From NCBI GenBank assembly GCA_028641055.1, contig CM054062.1, positions 186,805,958-186,869,957 of the forward strand: DNA of 64,000 nt. Direction: 5' to 3'. A model generated the notes under the pieces. The model saw only the letters and a program-made list of their open reading frames with translations. It did not search any database and was not told the origin of the DNA. Each line of letters begins with the position of its first letter. Position 1 is the first letter of the stretch. The translations under genes were made by a program, and so were the position numbers. This DNA comes from Alopecurus myosuroides. Lineage: Eukaryota; Streptophyta; Magnoliopsida; Poales; Poaceae. Shown in pieces: positions 45,060-54,635 of the stretch.

Positions 45060-45534
45060 ATAGCGGACCCGGGCAGGATCCGAGACTTCGTGGATGGGCT
45101 CCGTCTGTTTGTTCCCGGCCTCTTAGGCCTATTTGGTTCTTGTCTGTACTCAGACATGTTGAATGCTTCCGCTGTACTGTAATGATGTATTGTTGGGGCA
45201 GGTGCCCTCTGAATGATTGTATTTGCTATCTCTGCTCTAATGAGAGCCATTTGCAAGTTATTTCAACCTTTTGTGTCGTAGAGATCTGTTGTGATATCTT
45301 TTGTTCAAAGCTGTTGACGTACCATGTGTGATTGGTATGAAGTACGTCGACAGTAGTGCCTTTGATCTCTAGTGGATAGTTTACATCGACGATGGAATAG
45401 CAGGGCTTGTGTTGTCGCGCATAAGCGCAGGCCTACCAGGAAGCTGGGACGTGGGAGCAGTTATGCCCCATAATCCAAGCATCTGCTATCTAGTTCGTAC
45501 GGTGAGTATCCCCAAGAAATCAGGGTGCGACAAA

Positions 45535-45547
45535 TGGTATCAGAGCC
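45535..45547 (+). other. Primer-binding site of element H (initiator tRNA-Met)
   Basis: TGGTATCAGAGCC, two bases after the 5' LTR, is complementary to the 3' end of plant initiator tRNA-Met, the usual primer of chromoviruses. Confidence 0.93.
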
Positions 45548-46574
45548 TGTCTGCCTGTAGGATCCCTTTTTACTGGTCGCAGTTGAGTCTAGAAACTATT
45601 TTGTAGCTATATAGAAAAAAATGAAACGTGAGAGTAGGAATTCTGTTCTTTTTCTTCTTTCCCCACCCACCCTCCCTTTTTCTGGTAAGGAAGTGCAACG
45701 TTGTTTTTCCCTTCTCATCTAAACTTTCAAGTTAGGATTTCACGAATCCTGGTTTCTCTGGGATAGTTATATCTACTAGACCATAGGAATGGAGGTGGTT
45801 GTGACGTGATTTATCATGTTGCCTACTCATGATTGAGAATGGAGGCGTGTAAGCCCCGGAAACAGATCCTCTATTCCTTAAGCAGTAGATATTGATCCTC
45901 TAGAAGCCCGGATGGGTTTTCCATAGTACCTCAGGAGTTTTGTTCTCGTTTTCCCCGGTGTTGCTTCGTTATCCTGTTCTTTTAAAGAACCTTTCGTCCG
46001 TTGAAATCTTGTTGTTCTTTTCCACTTCAAATCTTCTACCGGCGTCTAATCAAAACTTCCTCGTAAACTCTTATCCAGTTAAAGTGTTATTTCATACCGG
46101 AGCATCACATTCCTTTGTGTCAACAATCTTTTCCACAACATACAACCCAATTCTGGTTCCACTAAGCAATCAAAACTCTGTTCACTCCCCGGGATCTCAA
46201 ATGTTGACTTCCAAGATAAGTAAGAACAATCCAATTCTAATGGGAGGCCACATATTCCTCGCTTCTCTCATGTTGCTGATTCTGACATTGATGTCATTCT
46301 TGGTGTTGCATTGATGTCAATAACTCTGTTCCACCCTTATTACAGATAGTCTATTCTCCAAATGAATCAAATTCTATCCAGCTATACACCCTCCATACAA
46401 AACCTATACCTCTACTAATATTGTTCCGGTGGTTTGCAAATTCCCTGACATCTATCCAATGTGCACGATGTGTTTCACGTGTCACAACTCAAGAGGATCT
46501 TCCCAAGAAGTTTCCGGACCTTCTCTTTTCTCAGTAGGAATCTTGGGGCGCGATTCCTTCAAGGGGGGGCGTTG
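45548..46574 (+). pseudogene. Internal remnant of element H (gag/protease fragment, deleted pol)
   Basis: An open stretch at 45940-46314 contains VLFHTGASHSFVS, a gypsy protease active site in which the catalytic Asp is His. Further on, VPVVCKFPDIYP (about 46420-46460) is the protease-RT linker. It runs directly into VFHVSQLKR, the last part of integrase, so nearly all of pol is gone. The polypurine tract CAAGGGGGGGCG lies at 46559-46570. Confidence 0.85.
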
Positions 46575-49500
46575 TGTAACAGCCCAAGTATGAAAACCTA
46601 CCATTTAGAATGTTTGATTTCTTGTTGTTAAGGTATTGCATCATGTTGTTGCATTTGTTCCTTTTGTTTTGCATCTGTTATTCTTTGTTTTCACAATGAA
46701 AATCAAACAATTTCAACTGCTTTGTTTTCATACTTGTTCTGTTACAACTTTTGGAATAAAAATAACAAGTGAAAACAACCAAATTGTTCCATTTTATTTC
46801 ATGTTGATCACTCCTTAATTTGTTGGGTTTAAGCAAACAATTAATTCAATCAATTAATTCAAATCACTTTCAAATTCAAATCAAATGCATCAAACAGAAC
46901 ACTTTTGAACTTATAAACTTTAACAAGCCAATCAACTAATTTAATCACTTTAATCAATAGGGTTCACCCTATTAAAATCCTTATTTTCAATATTAATCTA
47001 TTAATTTCTAAATTGCTCAAATTCAAACCAAATGTGTTTCAAACAGAACCCTTTTTGAATTTATAGACATGAACAAGCCACTCAACTAATTTTCATCAAA
47101 TTAAATCATTTTGGGTCACCTTTTTAAAGTGTGGGTTTTAATAATCCTTTTAATACTCAAAAACACTCAAATTTGGTTTATTTTCCAAACAGCAGTTTAT
47201 TTTTCAAAACTTTAGAAAACAAATCTTGGAAATTGTCTTCTGTTAACCTAAATAACTAACCTAAATTTTCCTGGAATTTTTACTAACCTAAATCTCATGT
47301 TTTACTTCCAAAACCTATTTCTACAAAAAAAAAACAGAAGAACAGAAGTAATAAAAAAGAAAAAACGAGCGGCAGCTACCTATCCCGGCCCAGCCCGCAT
47401 CCTATCTCTCGCGCGCAGCCAGCCCAGCCCGCTACCCCCGCGTAACGCTTCGCTCAGCCGCCCCCGTCGCCTACCTTCGGTACGGCGCTGCATCCAGCCG
47501 CGCCACGGCAGCAGCGCCTGATCACGACGGCCAGGGGCGAGCGCAGGCGCCTATAAGGACTCCTAGCCCCGCAGACAACCCTAGACCTAGCCTGCACTCT
47601 CTCTTCCCCTCGCCCGCCGCCGATCGCCACCTTCTCCGTCCAATTCCCTTCTCTGCTCTGAACCTCACCGGCGCGCTCCTCTGAACCTCGTCGAAACACC
47701 GCCGCCTCGCACCTCCACTCCCCTAGCTAAGCCTAGAAATAGAACCGCCATCAACTCCTCTTCCTGTTCGACACGATAACGGGCACGGAGACTCACGGGT
47801 TTGTCGCCGCCGTCAACGACCTCGTCTCCGGCCACCGTGGCCTCTTCTCTGAATCCCGGCGCGCCGTCGTCGCTGCTGTGCCCCTCGTGGTGCTCTGACC
47901 ACGGGGATCGATCGCCCACCACCTCCTCATCCTTCTGGACATCTTCCTCGAGCTCAAGGTGGCCTGGATGCGCGCCGCCATCGTCGCTTCTGCCGCCGGC
48001 GTCGACCACGTCCACGTCGCGCCTCTGCATCGACGACATCCGTTGGTGAGCTCCGACGTGTTCCCCTCCTCCTCTCTGTACTGCTTGCACACGCCTACAT
48101 CTCCGCACACCACCAGCACCTCTTCCACCACCGCGAATGCGAGCACAAGATGATCACCGCCGGCGTTCCCTCTGTCAGGTCGAGGAAGACATTGTTCGTC
48201 AGTTAACTTCAGTTAACGTAGCTCTGAATGTTAACCTCCCCGCGCTTCTGTATCTGTCAAACGAACTGAAACCACCGTACTGGCAAGGCACCTGTGCTCT
48301 CGTTTCCGCGACGCGGGTTCGATTCCTCGCATAAGCGAATAAAAACCCACCCTTTTTTCCTCCGCGTGGCTGACAGGCAGGGGCCACCAGTCGGTGACCC
48401 TGGCTGCCACGCCAGCGCCCAGCACGCCACGCTGGCCGTGGCCCACGCACAGTGGCTGCGGCTAGGTTGCTGTGGTGTGACAAAAGTTAAAACATTCTGT
48501 TTTATTTTTCAAATTACTTTTAAGTGGCAGAATAACACACCAAAACTAAAACATGAATATCTTTTAATCTATAAATCTAATAAATAAAAGTTATATATGT
48601 TTATTGCTCTAAATCAAATGATCTTTCCAAATAATCCATTTGTGTACTGTTTTGAATTTTCCAAATACATTTAAAATTCAAATTTGAATAATTCAAATGT
48701 AATTTGCAATAATTCATAAATAATTCATACTAATTCCAAATAAGGCAAATAAAATATGTTTTTCACACCATTTTGAATATCCTATTCAAATATAATTTTT
48801 GTTTCCTGGTTTCAATAATTTAAATTGCCTAAATAATTTAATACTTGTTTAATTCATTTAAATTTGATAAAAATCATAACTTGCTCAAAATAAAATATTT
48901 TTGAACATGCAAAATATGTTTTCAAACCATCAAAGTGTGAACTTTTCAAATGTGAAATTGAATTTATGTTTTGAACAAATAAAATTCAATTAAATGCAAA
49001 CTTGTTTTAAATTCAATTAAAACTGGTTTAATATTGTTTAATTCATAATAAATTCATCCTAATTCCAATTTCAATATTTGAAACATGTAATCCAACTAAA
49101 ATTTGATGTTATTTTCAAATATAAATTTTGTTTGCTGTTTTGAATAATTTAAATTGCTGAAAACAACTGTTTCTTAATTATTGCATTTAAAATTGCCAAA
49201 ATAATAACTTGCTCATTTTAAATCCAATTTCCACAAATGAAATATGTTTTCCATGCAAAATTAAACCACCTTTCCCAATATAAAATTTGTTTCATGTTTT
49301 GAATAATTAAAATTGGTTGAATGATTTAAACCTTGTTTAAATCATTTAATATTGTTAAATTCATAACTTGATCAACTAAAATTCTTTTGGGACATATAAA
49401 ATATGTTTTCAAACCATAAAAGCATAAACTTTTCAAATATGAATCTCACTTAATGTTTTGAACAAATAAAAATTCAAATAAGTTCATGTTTGAAGTAAAT

Positions 49501-51825
49501 TCATTTAATTCTTGCTTAAACTTGTTTAATTCATAAATAATTTATTTGAAATCCTTTTTCAACAAGTGAAACATGCAATCCACCTAAAATTGTGTGTTCT
49601 TATCAAATATAAACTTTGTTATCCATTTTGAACAATTAAAAGTGGTGAAAACAATAATTGTTTGTGTGACATGTTTAAGTAACCAAAATTTCCAAACTTA
49701 ATAAATAATTTCCAAACTGGTTTTATTCCTTTTCCTTTGCATCTATTATTGTTATTTGTTGTTATTTTGTTGTTATCATCATGCATGCATCATGCTAACA
49801 ACTCTCACATAATAATTAATTGTAAATCATTTGTTTCCACTTATTTCAATGGATCTTTTCCATATGCAATCCAATTGCATATGGGTCCAATTAAATTGTG
49901 CTATCTTGTCAAGTAGTTTATTCTGATGCATCTATTAACATGACATGCATCATCCCATGTTTGTGCACCTCTGCCATGATATTGATTGTTTATCTTTCTG
50001 CAATGTTTGTTTGCTTCTTCCCGGATATACGACGACGTTGAGACCGACGATACTTACGACATCCCTTCTAAGGTTTTAGCTCAGTACCAGGCTACTGGGT
50101 TTTGCAGGCAAGTTATCACTCACATGAACCACTGTGTTCCTTTCAACATTGGTTACCGATACTTTCCGTTGTTCTTTTCTGCTAGCCTTAGTAGTAGTTG
50201 TTCTGTTACGAACCTATCACATGAATCCCTTAACCCTGATATTGCCTCATCTCCCTTCCTACAACCCATTGTTTGAGCCAGTGTCTTACTAGCATGCTTA
50301 GGTTGTTTTGCTCGAGTCTGTTACCCGTTACTTTCTGTTACTATTTTATTATGTTCTGGGGGCTCGATGATTAATCAATCAATCAATCATGCTACTGTTA
50401 TTGTTAAATAATAATTTGATGATAAGGCACCGGCAGGAGGCCCTGTGTGGTTTTGAGGCCTGCTAGTGTCGACCCTAATAGGAAAAGGGTCTTGTCTACT
50501 GATCCACGATGAGCGCACTAACCGCATGTGGGAAGCGAGTATGGGCGCCCCCCTCAATTTGATTCGATTCGCATCTCGTCCAAATCGCCTCATTTAGTTC
50601 GTGTTTTCCATTTGCCGCATGCATGTTTTTGCGAGCCCAGGCCAGGGTGGAACTTTTGTAGTCGGCATATAGGGGGACACGTTCTTAGAGTGCTATGAGG
50701 GTCCATTTTCTTCTGGGATCGATTAGCCGTGCGCCCAAGGTTCTTTGGGCTTGATGCGGAGAAGAGTCGAGTTGTGTAGAGTGCCCCGCTTGGTGGAAGT
50801 GCATTTCCATCTGGCGGGATATTCTTGCGTGTACGGCCAAATTGGTGCAACCCTGCAGGGATAATCTTCTCGAGAAGCCGTGTTTTCCGCGGTTATGGAT
50901 TACTTGGTGAAAGTACTGGCTAACAAGTACTCAGGACAACTTAAACATAACGATCAAACATGTTACACCCCATGATTAATAACTTGACTAGTAATAGGCT
51001 TATTGACACAATAATTTGAACCATCATTAACTCAACTGTGTGAGTTATCCTCGGATTGCTTCTTTGGATAAGGGGCGAGATCCAGGATGGGTTTGTTTGA
51101 AGTTATCTTTCAGTTGGTTACAATCCTCGATCTTATCTCCTTTCTGTTAGCCGGAAGTGGTAGAATCTCTGTAGTTGGTTAGAGCAGCCAGTTGCAGCAT
51201 CTTTTATATCCCCTCTCTTCCGTTGAACCCAAGGCATCTGTGCTTGGTGTTGACGGGTTACACTTTGGTGAACTGTGAGTCTTGCTTGCCAGTACGTTTA
51301 TGTACTGACCCCTTTGGGGCTGTGGTTTCCGCAGACCTACTTTCCGAGGATCTACATGGTGGCCACTACGTGGAGTATGACGAGACTGCTGACGAGTAGA
51401 TAGCAGACCCGGGCAGGATCCGAGACTTCGTGGATGGGCTCCGTCTGTTTGTTCCCGGCCTCTTAGGCCTATTTGGTTCTTGTCTGTACTCAGACATGTC
51501 GAATGCTTCCGCTATACTGTAATGATGTATTGTTGGGGCAGGTGCCCTCTGAATGATTGTATTTGCTATCTCTGCTCTAATGAGAGCCATTTGCAAGTTA
51601 TCTCAACCTTTTGTGTCGTAGAGATCTGTTGTGATATCTTTTGTTCAAAGCTGTTGACGTACCATGTGTGATTGGTATGAAGTACGTCGACAGTAGTGCC
51701 TTTGATCTCTAGTGGATAGTTGATATCGACGATGGAATAGCAGGGCTTGTGTTGTCGCGCATAAGCGCAGGCCTACCAGGAAGCTGGGACGTGGGAGCAG
51801 TTATGCCCCATAATCCAAGCATCTG
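46575..51825 (+). repeat. 3' LTR of element H, cut by element D
   Basis: It matches the 5' LTR up to GCATCTG at 51825, where D begins. The last 47 bp or so should lie beyond D. It carries the same TATA box (47551), B-box-like sequence (48316-48326) and exon-like beta (50029-50107) and gamma (51335-51399). Gamma here has the frame intact (SEDLHGGHYVEYDETADE). Confidence 0.93.
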
Positions 51826-52738
51826 TGTCTTGGTGGTGTCACGGCAGATGCCATGGGATGGCTAAAGATGTGGGGACGATGGACGCTGGAGGTGTCCGGG
51901 GAGGGATCACGCGACGAGTAGCCGCGTGAGGTGAGATCCACACAACACAAACAACACGATGTACCCAGGTTCAGGGCCCTCGTGAGGAGGTAAAACCCCT
52001 ACTCCTGCCTTTCTCTATGTATTACGATGTCTCTCCGAGTAGCCACAGTACAAATGGTAACGCTACCGAGTAGCCTCTCTCTCTCTTCTCCGAGTAGAGC
52101 TAGGTCAAGAACTTAGGGTTTCTAGGGTTCAATATGAGCCTGTGTGTACGTCTATGGGAGCATGCCTCGCGCAGGAGGCGGCGGGGCACTTTATATACAT
52201 GGTGCCCAGCCGGATACGTCCAAATCTAGACAAGTGTCGACATAGTGTGCACACCGTCCTTTCTCCGAGTACCCGCTGACAGCTTTGGTCGTTGATCTTG
52301 GCTGCTTCCGTAAAGTCGTTGGGCAAAACTAGGGGACAGACTGGTATCACTGTACCTAGGCACAGAGTAGGCCCCCCTTATCCTGCCACGGCCTGCTTCC
52401 ATGCTGTCACTGTCAGGCAGGCCGTCCCCACGTGAACAGTAGTTCGAATGCTGCCAAGTACGGACCCAGGATACGCGGGATCCTGTGTCAGAACGGCTCC
52501 TTTGACTTCCTGCCCGAGTAGTTTCCCGCCAAAGGTTCCCGCCAATTGTACTCGGGCCAAACCTTCTACTCGTCAGGGCAGAACTTGATTGATATCTCCT
52601 TCTGGTCATCTTGAGGTGAGACCGAGTAGCAGTCGACCGGGTAGCGAGTACCCGGTAGTCGGCTACTCGACCAAACCTCTCTTCTGTAAGCGGCCTTTAC
52701 CACCTGTCTTTACCCTACTCGGGGGTAACCCCCCGACA
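51826..52738 (-). repeat. 3' LTR of element D
   Basis: 913 bp, TGTCTTGGTGG to CCCCGACA. Minus-strand TATA (TATATAAA, 52190-52197). At least six exact copies of CCGAGTAG or its complement. Followed by GCAGTCCCCGAAGC, the polypurine tract in reverse. Confidence 0.93.
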
Positions 52739-53427
52739 GCAGTCCCCGAAGCTGGTTGAGTCTTGCGAACTTGTTCACTAGGCTCTGCCAGCTTAAAACC
52801 TGCCTTTGCATCTCAGCCATCGAACCTCAAGATGCCGAGTAGGTCCTCCGAGTAGCTATCTGGAAAGTACCTTGAGTTTCCTCTCTTCCGAGTAGCACTT
52901 GCTTTCTACTCTGTAACCGAGTAAAAAGACTTAGCGAAATTTCGCAAACTGGGCCTCTGCAGCAAAGAGCAACATCCAGCCCTTCACGCAGGCACTTCCC
53001 ACGTGTCAAGCATCCACGACCTCGTCGTTTGGTTGCCCAGGACACGACGCCACGCGTCCAGTTTTCACGCTGTGGGCCCACCGGCCGTCACGTCCCATCA
53101 CGCGCAATTACTGGCCACGATTTGATGGTGGGATCAAATGCGGCCGTTACGCGCGCAGCCCGCGCTTGTGTGCGTTTCTAGCCGGCCACAGGCCCCACCA
53201 CACGCCACAGTCGATCCCACTTCTGTGGTGGTAACGGTAATATCGCGAGGGAGATATAAATACCCCCGCGGTAACTTCCTTTTCCCCTTCCCTGCACTTT
53301 TCCTCCTCTGCCTCTTGTTCTTCTTCGCCACCGAGCCCTCCGCCGCCGCGCAAGCTTCCGCGCCGCCGCGGACTCACTCCACCGAGCAACTCCACTCGAA
53401 AATCATCCACTCCTCCCACTCGCAACG
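52739..53427 (+). promoter_or_regulatory. Promoter and leader of the antisense gene of D
   Basis: The TATA box ATATAAATA is at 53254-53262, with GTGTGCGTTTCTAGCCGG about 85 bp upstream (53169). A leader of about 135 bp, pyrimidine- and GC-rich, precedes the ATG at 53428. B and C have the same layout. Confidence 0.72.
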
Positions 53428-54318
53428 ATGGCCAAGGCTAGCTGGGCGGGTTCCTCCGTCACCAAGGCCAATCTCGCCTGGCTCGTGACCAGCAGAAGGG
53501 TTCCCCCCGGCGTGGAGTGCCGGGCACCCGACGACGAGGTTGTGCCAGCTCCACGGGACGGCGAGCGGGTGGTCTTCATGTCGCACTTCGAGCGCGGCTT
53601 TGGACTGCCCGCCTCCGACTTCCTGCGCAAGTTCCTCGACCACTTCGGGCTGCAGATGCATCATCTGCCGCCCAACGCGGTCGTCTTCCTCGCCTACCAT
53701 GCGGTGGTCTGCGAGGCTTTCCTCGGCATCAGGCCCACGACTGATACGTGGCTCAGGTATTTCAATCTTCGCCAGCAGTCAGTCGGGAAGAAAGACGCCG
53801 CAGGCATCGGCCGCGCCACCGACACGGGCTGTGCCATGATGGTGCAGCGGACCGGGACGAATCATCCCCGCATCCAAGGGCTGGATTCCTGCCGAATGTG
53901 GCAGCAGTCGTTCTTCTACGTCAAGAATGTCCCCGCCACGGAAGGAGGTGCGGTTGATGATCGAATCAACCTGCCCGCTTGGAGGAATCGTGCTCCACTC
54001 GGGTCAAACTGGAAGGAGAAGCCCACCATCGACGAAATCGCCATCGAGATAGAAGATAGACTCGGCGAGCTGAAGAAACTGGGCCTCAAGAACGACGACC
54101 CGGTGGTGTGCTGGATCAAGCGCCGAGTGCTCCCTCTGCAGGAGCGCTGCCATCTCATGTGTTACATGGGAGGCCCCCGCGACTGCACCAGGACCACCAC
54201 CGTCGAAATCGACGACGTCGACGTTGCCTATCATGCCAAGAACATTCTGAAGACAAGCCTTAGCGAGAAGTGGCGGTATGGTTTCGTCCCGTACAGCCGT
54301 ACGCAACCGATTGCCCGG
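53428..54318 (+). CDS. aORF of element D, first exon (putative gypsy type transposon domain), intact
   Basis: 297 codons from MAKASWAGSS to the donor CCGG|GTACGC without a stop. Conserved stretches are FMSHFERGFGLPASDFLRKF, HAVVCEAFLGIRP, DTGCAMMVQRTGTNHPRI, SFFYVKNVPA and RRVLPLQERCHLMCYMGG. The same motifs, broken by stops, occur in B. GC at third positions is high. It is transcribed away from the 3' LTR and opposite to pol. The function is unknown; the family name reflects its occurrence in gypsy elements. Confidence 0.88.
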
Positions 54319-54432
54319 GTACGCTGTTCCTACTCTGCTTTCGCCTCTGCTTCCCGAGTAGATAACTTCCCTTTCCGCCCCGACTAGCAATCACCTGGTG
54401 CACCGAGTAGAGCACTTAGTCGACTCGCGCTT

Positions 54433-54600
54433 AGGCTTAGTATGCTTTGTGTTTGCACGCCTATCCGGGTAGAACACATAAAAAACTGTATAGGCTTAGT
54501 GTGCTTTGTGTCTGCACGCCTATCCGAGTAGAATACTTAGAAAACTGCATAGGCTTAATGTGCTTTGTGTTTGCACGCCTATCCGAGTAGAGTTCCATCC
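54433..54600 (+). repeat. 59-bp tandem repeat in the aORF intron of D
   Basis: Three units start at 54433, 54492 and 54551, each with AGGCTTA, TGCTTTGTG, TTGCACGCC and CCGAGTAG (CCGGGTAG in the first). It is in the same intron as the 47-bp array of B, but with a different period. Confidence 0.88.
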
Positions 54601-54635
54601 TGATACTCGGTTGACTTATGATCCTTCTCCGTCTT

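Larger units (their letters stand above)
40224..45532 (+). repeat. 5' LTR of element H
   Basis: 5309 bp. The first bases read TCTAACAG where the other LTR has TGTAACAG, a point change in the terminal dinucleotide. It ends GTGCGACA, followed by AA and the primer site. U3 is about 1.0 kb (TATA at 41210-41216), followed by a GC-rich leader (41220-42130), an AT-rich stretch (42140-43640) with many TTCAAAT-type words, and the terminal part with exon-like segments. Confidence 0.93.
40224..51825 (+). mobile_element. Element H: defective long-LTR gypsy element, nested in G
   Basis: Two very long LTRs (5309 bp complete at left; right one cut at 51825 by D) flank only 1042 bp of internal sequence. It has an initiator tRNA-Met primer site and a polypurine tract, but a deletion joins the protease-RT linker to the integrase C-terminus, removing RT, RNase H and most of integrase. 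It cannot make its own enzymes. By eye the LTRs differ at roughly 35-40 positions plus a few small indels (about 0.7%), implying a very recent insertion. Confidence 0.92.

Noticed and set aside
40224..51825. A 5-6 kb direct duplication, at first sight a segmental duplication with duplicated small genes
   Set aside because: The copies begin TGTAACAG, end at a tRNA-Met primer site and have a polypurine tract between them, so they are the two LTRs of element H.
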